Below are positions 27,701-36,058 of a stretch of 64,000 nucleotides of DNA, piece by piece. Each line of letters opens with the position of its first letter. Position 1 is the stretch's first letter. Source of the DNA: Candidatus Saccharibacteria bacterium oral taxon 488 (GTDB taxonomy: Bacteria > Patescibacteriota > Saccharimonadia > Saccharimonadales > Saccharimonadaceae); NCBI GenBank assembly GCA_013100825.1, contig CP040001.1:372001-436000 (forward strand). The letters are read 5' to 3'. Under the pieces are notes generated by a model, which did not search any database, was not told the origin of the DNA, and saw nothing but the letters and a program-made list of their open reading frames with translations. Both the position numbers and the translations under genes were made by a program.

Positions 27701-28211
27701 TCACTAGCCGCAGCTCCGCCGGCGTGAGGCCGCTCTGTTTGAACTCGGAAATAACTCGGATTAACTCACTGGTGTAGACGAACTCACCGTTGTTTTTAAC
27801 GCTCAGCGGATTACGCCAATCAAGCCCCTCGAGAATCCCCGTCACAATTTGGTGCTGCATCAGTTCATCCGCCGGCTGGGCATCGGCGCCGCGGAAGAAA
27901 TACTGGCGGTGCTGATTGATAATCTCCGTACCGAAGCTGTGAAAGGTGTGAATGGCGATTTTATACGCATCCTCGCCGATGATCTGGCGCAGGCGCTGGC
28001 GCATGTTGGCGGCGCCGCTCTCGGTAAACGTCAGGCACAAAATACTATCCGGCAGCGTGTCAGTCTGGCGCAAAATCTGGGCGGTACGCATGCTCAGCAG
28101 CTCGGTCTTGCCCGTGCCCGGCCCGGCGATCACCAGGAGCGAGCCGTGAATGTAATCGACCGCTTGGCGCTGATTGGCGTTCAGTTTGGCGTAGCGCGTG
28201 TCAAAGTCCAT
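24795..28211 (-). CDS. UvrD/Rep-type helicase with C-terminal PD-(D/E)xK nuclease
   Basis: Superfamily 1A helicase of 1138 residues. Walker A is AGPGTGKTELL (about 32-42), then VDEFQDTN, GDDDQAIFSFQGA, and motifs IV-VI including LMTAHKSKGLEFPRVFV and FVAMTRAKTTL. The C-terminal ~200 residues hold a RecB-type nuclease core, GKLDVADI followed by VTDYKTGK. This domain order resembles AdnA/AddA enzymes that process double-strand breaks. TACAAT ends 6 nt before the ATG. A palindromic element encodes about residues 612-653, a Ser/Arg-rich insertion between helicase subdomains. Confidence 0.9.
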   Translation of the reverse strand: MDFDTRYAKLNANQRQAVDYIHGSLLVIAGPGTGKTELLSMRTAQILRQTDTLPDSILCLTFTESGAANMRQRLRQIIGEDAYKIAIHTFHSFGTEIINQHRQYFFRGADAQPADELMQHQIVTGILEGLDWRNPLSVKNNGEFVYTSELIRVISEFKQSGLTPAELRLVMADNQRIIADIAPDIQQVFASKISKKTIELFAPLAEKIIERIGEGNSVTITNLPSSITPYAHVLALSIAHAAQEAIDASSTKPLTTWKNKWCEKNASGEFVLKDATASEKLSAAIDVYEAYGNVLAERSLFDYDDMILSVIQACETHPELRANLQEQYQFIMVDEFQDTNLAQLRLLFDLTGDEDNPNIMAVGDDDQAIFSFQGADVGNIQRFRQQYHDPKIVVLTDNYRSATDILTAARGVITQGTDRLENTIDGLSKQLTAHASGSGARVEIQEFTSVSEERAGVAQQIAELIKRGENPAHITVIARHHKELIKLLPHLYRQNLTVNYERHDDILEQDIIQALDKLARVVMAIHQNNLDAANSLLPEVIAHPAFGFSALDIWRLSLHAYNHRQLWLESMLSSSTFQPFGEWLLERARDVPNLPLEEQLDKLLGLEMSAGITPIDSVQRLQPTGEELSLKLRTAIAARASSDARREKRSPSKGSSLNSLAAHYFSPEALAKHPDAYLATLESLRTLRQKLRDRSTDEVPTLADFLEFIDLHRSTKTRLTHIRPQASTLGGAINLMTAHKSKGLEFPRVFVIGAIDSVWGEKVRSRSRLIHYPANLQLQPAGASYDERLRLFFVAMTRAKTTLTITYSQTNDAGSDTMIASFLTDHAPTIIPAADTPATQLTVAQTDWSSRLSAPMTTELKDVLAPTLETYKLSITHLNNFLDVSRGGPQNFLLNNLLRFPSAKSPAASYGTAIHTSLQQLHNLLRADHRLPPAERILQHFRTSLEAQHLPPDDFELYLDKGTAALMAFLDAKSSDFRDTELAEFDFAHQGIVVGGARLTGKLDVADIDKHNKTIFVTDYKTGKPSHSWKGTSDYEKIKLHKYRQQLMFYQLLVTSSRDYGNFSFTGARLQFVEPDTKTGDILSLEDTFSEEELAEFARLISVVWQKITTLELPDISGYSADYKGMVQFEQDLLTEEW
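26254..26377 (-). repeat. Palindromic element copy 4, in frame in the helicase gene
   Basis: Interrupted outer arms (TTACT..GACTCC at 26254-26266 and GGAGTC..AGTAA at 26361-26377). The core on the minus strand reads CTCCGTACAGCGATTGCA, GCCCGAGCG, a hairpin and GGCGCGAAAAGAGGAG, nearly identical to the rplJ-rplL copy. The 18-mer TGCAATCGCTGTACGGAG (plus strand) occurs twice here, separated by a GGAGCTTT/AAAGCTCC hairpin, as if one half was duplicated. Confidence 0.78.
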
Positions 28212-28266
28212 GAGTCAATTGTAGCACGCTGGCACAAGCACCGGTAACAATGGTAAAATAGTAGGT

Positions 28267-28743
28267 ATGCATGATGAACGGGCACTCGCGGCGCTGATTG
28301 ATGATCAGTTTGGACTGACGGTCAAAATCCAGTCAGTCGTGCTACCGATGAGCGATGTTAGCCGCACGGCGCAGGCGACGGTGGTGCTTGACGTGACGGG
28401 TGAATTGTTGGCTTACATCACAGCGCGGGCCATCATGACGCTAGGCGATGTCAAGCGATTGGTGCGGCGAATGGGCTTGCGGCCAGAGCGGTTCGTGCCG
28501 CCAAAGCACCAGCCGAACTACTTTGACGACGTGGCGACCGAGAAGTTCCAGGCGGTCTTCCCGGGGATGAATGTCACTTCGCCGGATGACTTGATATATT
28601 ATCGGACGTTGGTGCCGTATAATCCAGCCCTGGTCGTCATATCAGAGGTCAAGCGCGGTGAGATATACCAATTTGACCCGGACGCGCGCGGCGGGTATCG
28701 CGTCGGCGCGCGATTACATTACAAAAGGAGCGAGGCAATATAA
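28267..28743 (+). CDS. Conserved-looking hypothetical protein upstream of a P-type ATPase
   Basis: A 158-residue soluble protein with no recognised family. It is mixed alpha/beta, with no signal or membrane helix and no cysteines. TAAAAT ends 7 nt before the ATG, in the leaderless layout. Its stop overlaps the ATPase start (TAATG), so the two are co-translated and probably work together. A regulatory or assembly role for the transporter is a guess from context only. Confidence 0.65.
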   Translation: MHDERALAALIDDQFGLTVKIQSVVLPMSDVSRTAQATVVLDVTGELLAYITARAIMTLGDVKRLVRRMGLRPERFVPPKHQPNYFDDVATEKFQAVFPGMNVTSPDDLIYYRTLVPYNPALVVISEVKRGEIYQFDPDARGGYRVGARLHYKRSEAI

Positions 28744-31172
28744 TGCGAGATTATCTAGACATTATCAAGAGAAATTTACTATCGCCAATTGTGCTGGCGA
28801 TTTTCCTGCTGGCCGGGGCGCTGATTTATGTGCGCGAGTACCGGGACGCTTGGTTTATTTCGGTGGTGATCGTGGTCAATTCGCTGATCGGCATCGTGCA
28901 GGAGATTCGTGCCAAGCGGGTGCTGCACCGGCTGGAGCTGATGAGTGCGCCCAGGGCGCGGGTGCTGCGTGACGGCCAGGCGGTGGAAGTGCCGTATGAT
29001 TCGCTGGTTGTTGGCGATGAGATTATCCTACAGGCTGGTGATGAGCTGCCGGCGGACGCGACAGTGATAGCGTCGAAGGGCTTGGAGTTGAATGAAAGTA
29101 TGCTCACGGGCGAGTCGGCGGCAGTCGAGAAAGCGGCTGGCGATACGGTACTGGCGGCGACCACGGTGCTGGCGGGCGAAGGTACGGCGCGGGTCGCGGC
29201 GGTCGGCGACCAAACGAAGGCCGGCGCTATCAGCCAAGTTCTCAAGCGCTACAAGCCAGAGCTGACACCGCTGCAGCGAGCGATTTGGCGAGCGATTTCC
29301 TTCTTGACATACGGCGCGATCGTGTTGGCTGCCCTGATTTTTATCGTGTATTATTTGTCGGGTGATAACGTGGTGATTATCTTAAAGACGATTACTTCGG
29401 CGGCGGTGACAGTAGTGCCGGAGGGGCTGCTGCTGGCTAGTTCCCTGCTGCTGGCGTTCGGCTCGCTGCGGCTGGCGCAGGCCAAGGTGCTGCCGCAAAA
29501 ATTGGCGGCGATCGAGGCGATGGCGCTGCTCAATCTGTTGGCTGTGGACAAGACTGGCACGCTGACTAGCGACGAGGTGACGCTGGAGCGAGTGGTGGCG
29601 TTTGATGAGTCGGGTGTACTGATGAGCTCGGCAATAGCTGACTCAGAAAAGCTACACGCCGCGCGCCCAGTGGTCGCTCGGGTTCCGGATTTTTCTGAGT
29701 CAGCTGTTGCCTCTTTCGCTGCTCTCATCGCCCATGAAACCAGCGGCGGTAATATCACCGGGCAAGCGATCCTCGCAGAACTCACGCCGCCCAAGCACGC
29801 AGACATCATCGAGGTGATGGCCTTTTCCTCGGCGCGCAAGATGGCGGGCGTCCGGGCGAAAATTGACGGTCAAACGCGGACATTGATGATGGGAGCGCCG
29901 GAGTTTGTGGCTAAATTGGCGCCGGTTGACACCATGTTGCAGCGGCAGCTGGACGAGTGGGCGGACAGCGGCCTACGAGTGCTGATGCTGGCGGAATTTG
30001 ACGGTGAAACGACGAAACTCAAGGATCTGCCGGACGGTTCTGGGCGGGCGATCGGCGCGGTGATTTTGCGTAATTCCCTGCGCGACGGCGTGATTGATAC
30101 GGTCAAGTTCCTCCAGGAGCAAGGCGTGGTCATCCGGGTGATTTCCGGCGATAATCCGCGCACCGTGCAGCACATCGCGCGCCAGGCGGGCATCGCTAAT
30201 CCGGACAAGGCCATCCTCGGCTCGGCATTGGCGGGTCTCAGCGACAAAGCCTTCGACAAGGCCGCTGATGAACACACAATTTTTGCTCGCGTGCTGCCAG
30301 AGCAAAAGGAGCGGCTGATCGCTCATTTCAAGCAGTCCGGCAAGTTCACCGGCATGGTCGGCGACGGTGTCAACGACGCGCTGGCGCTGAAAAAATCTGA
30401 CCTCGGCGTGGCGATGTACGCCGGTGCTCCGGCGTCGCGGCGGGTGGCGGACATCATTTTATTGAATAACTCGTTTACGTCCCTGCCGATTGGCATGAAG
30501 CTGGGTAATCGGATCATGCAAGCGATCGAAGTCATCGCCACCCTGTTCTTTCATAAGATTATTTACGGTGTGGTGCTGCTACTCAGTACCATGCTGGTTG
30601 GGCTGAATTATCCGTACGCGCCGCGGCACATCACCTTTCTCAATATTTTCCTGGTGACTATGCCGACGATCATGTGGACGCTGTTTCCGCCACGGCCGCG
30701 TCATCGGGTCAATCCGGTGTATTTTTGGCGCGACACCTTGCAGGCGGTGGCGCCGATCGCGCTGCTGACGGGCCTCACCGTGGCCTTTACCTACTGGTCG
30801 GGCGTGACACTACATCCACATCAAGCGGCCGAGGCGGCGACGATGACGGTTCTGACGGCAACGTTCTTTGGGATTTATCTGGTGTTTTTGGTCGGGCCGA
30901 TGCTCGGTGTGGTTCTGGATAAGCGGGCGCACCTGGCGCGGACGTTGTATCTGGCGGGGGTGCTGTTCGTTACCTTGGTGAGCTTTGGCATTGAGCCACT
31001 CAGGCAGTTCTTTGACTTTACTATGCCAAACGTTGCTCTGCTCTGGCCGGGCATCGCCGTAGTCGTTCCCGTCGCCCTGGCCCAGTGGTGGCTGGCTCGC
31101 CGTGCTGGTCGGAAGTTCGCTGATATGGTAGAAGCGGCTAATGAGCGGATGAAGACGAACCGCCCAGAATGA
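28743..31172 (+). CDS. P-type cation-transporting ATPase (P2-like/CtpE-like)
   Basis: All catalytic motifs are present: TGES (actuator), DKTGTLT with the phosphorylated Asp, and GDGVNDALALKKSDLGVAM (hinge). Membrane helix 4 carries VVPEGL, as in P2 ATPases for Ca2+ or related cations, and no heavy-metal CPC motif is seen. Length of 809 with about ten membrane helices fits. The C-terminal part is closer in feel to actinobacterial CtpE (calcium) than to SERCA; that is inference. Residues about 298-321, just after the phosphorylation motif region, are encoded by a palindromic element. Confidence 0.9.
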   Translation: MRDYLDIIKRNLLSPIVLAIFLLAGALIYVREYRDAWFISVVIVVNSLIGIVQEIRAKRVLHRLELMSAPRARVLRDGQAVEVPYDSLVVGDEIILQAGDELPADATVIASKGLELNESMLTGESAAVEKAAGDTVLAATTVLAGEGTARVAAVGDQTKAGAISQVLKRYKPELTPLQRAIWRAISFLTYGAIVLAALIFIVYYLSGDNVVIILKTITSAAVTVVPEGLLLASSLLLAFGSLRLAQAKVLPQKLAAIEAMALLNLLAVDKTGTLTSDEVTLERVVAFDESGVLMSSAIADSEKLHAARPVVARVPDFSESAVASFAALIAHETSGGNITGQAILAELTPPKHADIIEVMAFSSARKMAGVRAKIDGQTRTLMMGAPEFVAKLAPVDTMLQRQLDEWADSGLRVLMLAEFDGETTKLKDLPDGSGRAIGAVILRNSLRDGVIDTVKFLQEQGVVIRVISGDNPRTVQHIARQAGIANPDKAILGSALAGLSDKAFDKAADEHTIFARVLPEQKERLIAHFKQSGKFTGMVGDGVNDALALKKSDLGVAMYAGAPASRRVADIILLNNSFTSLPIGMKLGNRIMQAIEVIATLFFHKIIYGVVLLLSTMLVGLNYPYAPRHITFLNIFLVTMPTIMWTLFPPRPRHRVNPVYFWRDTLQAVAPIALLTGLTVAFTYWSGVTLHPHQAAEAATMTVLTATFFGIYLVFLVGPMLGVVLDKRAHLARTLYLAGVLFVTLVSFGIEPLRQFFDFTMPNVALLWPGIAVVVPVALAQWWLARRAGRKFADMVEAANERMKTNRPE
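29636..29705 (-). repeat. Palindromic element copy 5, in frame in the P-type ATPase
   Basis: Perfect 15-bp arms AGCTGACTCAGAAAA (29636-29650) and TTTTCTGAGTCAGCT (29691-29705). The minus-strand interior contains ACCCGAGCG, a short stem and GGCGCGCGGCG, a shortened form of the shared core in antisense orientation. At 70 bp it is the shortest copy. Confidence 0.65.
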
Positions 31173-31213
31173 GCGGGCGAATAGGTCTCTAATTAGTAAC
31201 AACTATCTCCAAT

Positions 31214-31320
31214 GAAAATAGCCCACCGAACGAGCTCAAACCAGAACTGGATATATCTCAACCCAGGAAATGCAAGTAACGCATATCAACCAGTTTGAGC
31301 CCAGTCGGTGAGCTATTTTC
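31214..31320. repeat. Large imperfect hairpin
   Basis: 31214-31245 and 31290-31320 are inverted repeats matching over about 25 of 31 positions (GAAAATAGC.CACCGA ... GCTCAAAC), with a 44-nt loop. It lies between the 3' ends of the P-type ATPase and the small membrane protein genes, so it may end both transcripts, though no long U-tract follows. Confidence 0.6.
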
Positions 31321-31329
31321 GGTGGGCTG

Positions 31330-31482
31330 TTAGCCCTCTTTGTCCTCTTTGTCCTCTTGTTCTCTACTCCTTGGAGCGAGGGAGGAGGCGACTATCAGCG
31401 CTGCTCCAATTAGGGCGGTGCTAATCACCGCCGCTGCCATCAATATTGTAAATGCAACGTAGGAGATATCATGGGCGCACAT
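31330..31482 (-). CDS. Small single-span membrane protein
   Basis: A 50-residue protein. A strong GGAAGGAGG site lies 9 nt before the ATG. Residues about 8-36 form one Ala/Ile-rich membrane helix, followed by a basic-acidic tail with a repeated EDK pattern. No family is recognised; its size and topology suggest a regulator or accessory subunit of a membrane complex, or a membrane-active peptide. It has its own consensus promoter and a ~80-nt structured leader, unlike the leaderless genes around it. Confidence 0.72.
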   Translation of the reverse strand: MCAHDISYVAFTILMAAAVISTALIGAALIVASSLAPRSREQEDKEDKEG

Positions 31483-31563
31483 TATGTGTGCCTCCTTCCT
31501 AAAGAGATTCGCTCAAAGCTAAAGGGCGACTTTCGCCCTTAGACTAAACTCTGAGCTGAAAGC
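31483..31563 (-). promoter_or_regulatory. Structured 5' leader of the small membrane protein
   Basis: About 80 nt between the predicted transcription start and the ATG. It contains a 10-bp hairpin CTAAGGGCGA/TCGCCCTTTAG flanked by AGCTTT-rich sequence that could pair alternatively. It may be a regulatory leader; no known riboswitch class was recognised. Confidence 0.45.
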
Positions 31564-31569
31564 TGGTAT

Positions 31570-31600
31570 ATTATATATCACTAATAGAATAAAATGTCAA
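31570..31600 (-). promoter_or_regulatory. Promoter of the small membrane protein
   Basis: Consensus TTGACA (31600-31595) with overlapping -10 options TATATA (17-bp spacer) or TATAAT (19-bp spacer) in a TA-rich run. Confidence 0.7.
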
Positions 31601-31725
31601 TGGATTTTGTCAAAAATGTGGTGTAATATTTCTCTCACCTCTGTTATGATTATAAATAAATTTGGGTAGCAATGATGGCTCGCATTCGCTATCGGTGGCC
31701 GCTTTCCGCGCTATGTACGCGAAAA

Positions 31726-32109
31726 TCACTGATCCAGCTTTTGCTTGGTCGCCGCCAAATAATACCGATAATAACTCTTTGGGTCTGGCACGAAAAAGCT
31801 GTTATCGATATCATCGTTCGGACGAATTTCAATATGCTGATCGTTGGCGTATGGCTTGATGAGGTACGTAAACTCAAACTCGTATTCGCCAGAAATCTGC
31901 TTGAGCTCCTCGCTATGATAAAGCGGGTCGGGATAATCTGTCATTACTAGCGCGAATAAGCCTCCATTTTTATCGTCAAACAAATGAAACGCTGTGTCGG
32001 GACAGAGTGGCACAAGCGACGCCAGCTGGCGAATGTATGATGCGCCGTCGAGAATTGGGAATGCTTTGTTGACTATTTCTGGAAATAGGATATTGCAGTA
32101 GTTGTTCAT
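31726..32109 (-). CDS. Hypothetical protein
   Basis: 127 residues, acidic and aromatic-rich, soluble, with no recognised family. Extended TGATATAAT lies 12 nt before the ATG, which supports expression from a very short leader. It stands alone between the small membrane protein and nrnA. Composition is AT-richer than nrnA. Confidence 0.6.
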   Translation of the reverse strand: MNNYCNILFPEIVNKAFPILDGASYIRQLASLVPLCPDTAFHLFDDKNGGLFALVMTDYPDPLYHSEELKQISGEYEFEFTYLIKPYANDQHIEIRPNDDIDNSFFVPDPKSYYRYYLAATKQKLDQ

Positions 32110-32171
32110 GTGGTAACTTTGATTATATCAAGAAAAGTGAATAGTTTTACGACGTATCCATAATGGAACGC

Positions 32172-33158
32172 CTACTCTTGCCCCGCTTCTCGTAAAGCCT
32201 TATCCGTCGCCGTCACCAATTCCCGCACGGCCTCGTCATAATTCTCGTACACGCGGAAGCCGGCCGCGTACGGATGGCCGCCGCCGCCGAAGTAGCCAGC
32301 CACGGTGTCGGCGATCGGTAAGTTGCCGCGTAGGCGGGCGGTTAGTTTGCCGTCGGGATAGGTTTTGATGACGCAGCTGAGCGCCACGCCCTCGACCAAC
32401 CGCAGTTCGTCGCCGATTAGTGCGCCGGGGTTGTAGGCGTCGCTGTAGGCTTGAATTTCCTCAAATGGCACGTGCACCAGCGCCAATTGTCCGTCCAGTA
32501 AATATTCGATTCGCTCAATTAGTCTGCCTTTGTACGCCAAGATCTCCGGCGATTTCTTCATAAATTCGCGCCGCCGTTCTTCAATTTCGGCATTGGAGGC
32601 GCCTAGCGCGGTCAATTCGCCAGCCACGTGAAAGGTCGACGCGGCAGTGTTTGGTGTGGTGAGGCCCAGGCTGTCGGACATGATGGCAATCAGCAAATCT
32701 TCAGCCGCCTGCTGGTTGATAGTCCAGCCGGCGTGCGTGAACAATTGGTATAGTAATTCCCCGGTAGCCACCACCGTGTCAGAGAGCATGGTATGCTCAA
32801 AACTCAGCGTCGACTCGGCGGTGTGATGGTCGATAACTAGTACCGGATGCGTTTCCAAAAAATGCCGCGCGCCGGGTGTTTCTAAGACTTTGCTAAGCAA
32901 AATATCAGCGCTGGTATCAACGATGATGGCTAGGTCGGCGTGGGCTGGAAAATCGCCAACTACCCTGTCCCAGCCGCGAATATACCGCAGATATTTGGGG
33001 ATATCGACTGGGCAATACAACGTCACAGTTTTACCCAAATCGCTCAGCACCTCCTCCAGCGCCAAGCTAGAACCCAGACTGTCGCCATCAGGATTTTCGG
33101 CCTGGATGATGACGATGTTGTTGGCAGATTGGATGAGTTGCTGGGCGGTATCAAACAT
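32172..33158 (-). CDS. nrnA: DHH/DHHA1 phosphoesterase, NrnA-like
   Basis: Bifunctional oligoribonuclease/pAp phosphatase family. The DHH domain shows NPDGDSLGS (metal-binding Asp residues), IVDTSAD and VIDHHTAE, and the C-terminal DHHA1 domain ends with GGGGHPYAAGF, which binds the substrate phosphate. It would degrade nano-RNAs and pAp in the cytoplasm. Length of 328 is typical. TGCTATAAT ends 6 nt before the ATG. Confidence 0.9.
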   Translation of the reverse strand: MFDTAQQLIQSANNIVIIQAENPDGDSLGSSLALEEVLSDLGKTVTLYCPVDIPKYLRYIRGWDRVVGDFPAHADLAIIVDTSADILLSKVLETPGARHFLETHPVLVIDHHTAESTLSFEHTMLSDTVVATGELLYQLFTHAGWTINQQAAEDLLIAIMSDSLGLTTPNTAASTFHVAGELTALGASNAEIEERRREFMKKSPEILAYKGRLIERIEYLLDGQLALVHVPFEEIQAYSDAYNPGALIGDELRLVEGVALSCVIKTYPDGKLTARLRGNLPIADTVAGYFGGGGHPYAAGFRVYENYDEAVRELVTATDKALREAGQE

Positions 33159-33200
33159 AGTCTTATTATAGCAGATGGGAGTTTCGGTGGTGTGGCGAGG

Positions 33201-35147
33201 CTATTCATCACGCATGTCTTTGATCGGGTTGCGGCGGGTGTTGCGGATGAGTGGTATCAGGCATGCCAGTACAGCCGCGGCGATGATGCTAAGTGCGACC
33301 GCGCCGATGACCATCCAGTCCATCGTCCAGAAATGGAAGGTCGTCGCCAAGTCTTTCGGCGTCATGGCGATGCGCAGCGTCGCGGTGATTTGACTAGCGA
33401 ACATATTGTCGGCGATATATACGACGATCAGTCCGGCGGTGATGCTGAACAGCGCGGTAAGCAGCGCCACGATCATGGTGTAGACGAAATAAATTTGGCT
33501 AATATCAAGCCGTGTTGCTCCGAGCGCTCGAAAAACTGCGGATTCTTTGCGGCTGTCGGCGATGGTGCGGGAAATGATAATCAGCAAGATAAAGGCGGCG
33601 ATGATCGTCACGCCGATGAACGTCCACATGATGATTGGCTTGAGGCGTTCCATGGCGTCGTAATTGACGAGCGAGTTGCTGCCGGTGGGCGACGCGAATA
33701 CTACGTAGTGCGGCAGGCAGATTGATTTATTAGATTTTTGGGTTTTGGAAGCTTCAGCGGGTTCGGGTTGGGCGGCTCCTTCGCCGCAAGAGGCGGCTGC
33801 CAGGTAGCTGCGAGCTTTGTTGGGGTCGCTGAATTCATAGATGGCTAGCGTTTCGTCCCTGTTGGCGCCACCTTGATCATTGTTGGTGGCAGTTTGAATG
33901 GTCGATTCAAGTGCCGTTTGCGCCGCGGTGGTCATTGAGCCACGCGGCATGATCCAGGTGTGTGACAGGCGGGTGCTTAAAAACTGCTGCAAGAAGCTGC
34001 CGATGTCACTCTGGGTGGCTTTCATGTCGTCCGGCATTAGACCGACGACGCGGAAAGTAAATTTGGCTTGGGCGGGTTCGGACTGGGTTGAGCCGAAAGT
34101 TTGATCAAATTGGCGCTGGTTAGCTTCGGTGCGCTTGGCTTCGGCTGAACGATTATCCTTAACGACGGTCGGCGCAGCGCAGGAATCGGCAGGTGGTATG
34201 GCGTATTCGCGGTCTGGTTTGACATAATCGGCGGATGGTTTTTTAGCTTGATTGGCGGCAGCTTGGATTTGCTGTTTGGCGGTTTGCAGTAATTCTTGCG
34301 AAGCCGGGTTACGATAACAAGCGCTGAATGTTAGCTGCCCGGCTTTTTGGCGCAATTCTTTGAGCCGGGCTAGTTGCATATCATTGCCGGCATTTTTATC
34401 CAGCGGCTTGAGACCGAGCAGCACCTCGGCGTCCTGGTAGCGGATGATCAGCGGGATCTCGCTGGGTTTGGCGCTGGCGCCAGCCAGCAGATAGCCGCCC
34501 AGTAGCGATTGGTCAATGGCGGTTATACTGCCGAATTGCTGCTTAAATTCTTCCAATGGTGTCGGCTGGTTGTTTTGCTGGCGCTTGTCGTCAAACGACT
34601 CAATTCCCCGCTCCATATAATTCAGCATGCCATTGGCGGCGATTGACTGAATACTAAACTGCCGGATGGCACCGTGGGTGCGGGCAAATTGCCACTGCGC
34701 GTCTGCTGTGAGGCGCGGCAATTTGGCGGTCTCCTGGCGAATAAGCCGCTGGACGATGATGCTTTGGTTGTTCGGGTACGGCGGGCTGTCAGGAAATGAC
34801 TGCATGATTGGCGGTTCGGATTTGGGGTCGTATGGCAGGCCGAGGCGGGCAGCCAGCGCCTGCTTGTCCTTGATCATTTGCGTGCGTTCGGCTTCGGCGC
34901 GGGCGGTTAGATTTGAGGTAAATTCAATATTATTTGGCCGAATGGCGGTTTGCGCCACCAAGTAGCGATTATTCAGGCTGCCCCGATCAAATTCCTCGAC
35001 GCTCCGCTGAGCGCCCATTAGCATAGTCAGTCCCGCCAGCAGCGCCGCGAAAAGCAGCCCGGACACGACCACGGTGATGGACAAGCGAATACGCCGCACT
35101 CGGAGTTTGGTGCCAGCCAGCCGCAGCGAATCGGTGATTCTAAGCAT
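33201..35147 (-). CDS. ABC transporter permease, FtsX/MacB-like
   Basis: Membrane helix near the N-terminus (about 22-44), a large ~450-residue extracytoplasmic region, then three C-terminal helices forming an FtsX-type domain (SRTIADSRKESAVFRALGATRLDISQIYFVYT and following). This is the MacB-like plan for moving envelope molecules or transmitting force rather than classic import. The extracytoplasmic part is rich in Gln, Lys and Ala and lacks a recognised domain. It starts inside the end of the ATPase gene (8-bp overlap). Confidence 0.82.
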   Translation of the reverse strand: MLRITDSLRLAGTKLRVRRIRLSITVVVSGLLFAALLAGLTMLMGAQRSVEEFDRGSLNNRYLVAQTAIRPNNIEFTSNLTARAEAERTQMIKDKQALAARLGLPYDPKSEPPIMQSFPDSPPYPNNQSIIVQRLIRQETAKLPRLTADAQWQFARTHGAIRQFSIQSIAANGMLNYMERGIESFDDKRQQNNQPTPLEEFKQQFGSITAIDQSLLGGYLLAGASAKPSEIPLIIRYQDAEVLLGLKPLDKNAGNDMQLARLKELRQKAGQLTFSACYRNPASQELLQTAKQQIQAAANQAKKPSADYVKPDREYAIPPADSCAAPTVVKDNRSAEAKRTEANQRQFDQTFGSTQSEPAQAKFTFRVVGLMPDDMKATQSDIGSFLQQFLSTRLSHTWIMPRGSMTTAAQTALESTIQTATNNDQGGANRDETLAIYEFSDPNKARSYLAAASCGEGAAQPEPAEASKTQKSNKSICLPHYVVFASPTGSNSLVNYDAMERLKPIIMWTFIGVTIIAAFILLIIISRTIADSRKESAVFRALGATRLDISQIYFVYTMIVALLTALFSITAGLIVVYIADNMFASQITATLRIAMTPKDLATTFHFWTMDWMVIGAVALSIIAAAVLACLIPLIRNTRRNPIKDMRDE

Positions 35148-36021
35148 CGGTTACCCTCCCGTCCTTCAGGCGGATTTCACGATCGGCTGCTGCGGCGATG
35201 TCTGGATTGTGTGTAACGATAACGACCGTGGTGCCGAGTTCGCGGCGAATTTGATGAAATAGGTCGATGATGCGGTCGGAATTGGCGCTGTCCAGATTGC
35301 CTGTCGGCTCGTCGGCGAGTAAAATATTCGGGCGATTGAATAAGGCACGGGCGATGGCAGCGCGCTGAATTTGACCGCCGGAAAGTTCGCGCGGCAAATG
35401 GTGCATCCGGTCTGCTAGCCCGACCAATTCGGCGAGCTCCTGGGCGCGGGCGCGGCGCTGCTTGGGCTTGACGCGGGCAAACATGGCAGGAATTTCCAGA
35501 TTGGCGGACAGGGTTAGGAATGGCTGCAGATAAAATGATTGAAAAACAAAGCCGATTTCACGCGATCGAAACCGTGACAGTTGCCGGTCGGACAAGCGGC
35601 TGAGCGGCTGGTCGTTAATGAGGATTTGACCGGCGGACGGCTTGTCGAGTCCGCCGATGAGTTGCAGTAAAGTACTTTTGCCCGAGCCGCTAGCGCCAGT
35701 GATGGCTACGAATTCGCCAGCGAAAATATCAAGGCTAACGCCGCCGAGCGCTGGAATGGTCTGGCGGCCGACGCGGTAAGATTTGGCGAGGTCGGTTACG
35801 GCGATGTGGCAGCGGCCGGAACATTCTGGCGCAGCAGCGGACGGCGTCATAACCTTAGCGGCTGAATCGGATTTGGCGGCTGGAGGTAAGTCAACCAAAC
35901 CAGCCGAAACAGCTGGCTGGGCGAAATTACGGATTGCGTCGATTGCTTCCTCGACGTCGTCAAATTTCGCTAAAAATGCCGCGATATCCTCGTCGCGTGC
36001 CCTTCCCACCTCTGGTTTCAT
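35140..36021 (-). CDS. ABC transporter ATP-binding protein, MacB/LolD-like
   Basis: ABC ATPase with GASGSGKST, the Q-loop, LSGGQIQRAAIARAL and LLADEPTGNLDS, the last being typical of the MacB/LolD group that pairs with FtsX-type permeases. About 80 extra N-terminal residues precede the ABC domain, starting with an acidic helical stretch. The reading frame opens at 36087, but TACAAT ends 6 nt before ATG 36021, which is chosen. First gene of the pair with the permease. Confidence 0.88.
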   Translation of the reverse strand: MKPEVGRARDEDIAAFLAKFDDVEEAIDAIRNFAQPAVSAGLVDLPPAAKSDSAAKVMTPSAAAPECSGRCHIAVTDLAKSYRVGRQTIPALGGVSLDIFAGEFVAITGASGSGKSTLLQLIGGLDKPSAGQILINDQPLSRLSDRQLSRFRSREIGFVFQSFYLQPFLTLSANLEIPAMFARVKPKQRRARAQELAELVGLADRMHHLPRELSGGQIQRAAIARALFNRPNILLADEPTGNLDSANSDRIIDLFHQIRRELGTTVVIVTHNPDIAAAADREIRLKDGRVTDA

Positions 36022-36058
36022 GGTTGTATTGTAGCAAAAGCAGGATGGCCTTAGCAAG

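Noticed and set aside
31672-31950. Plus-strand frames overlapping the 31726-32109 gene
   Set aside because: They are antisense to a frame that has a promoter at its start and better protein-like composition.
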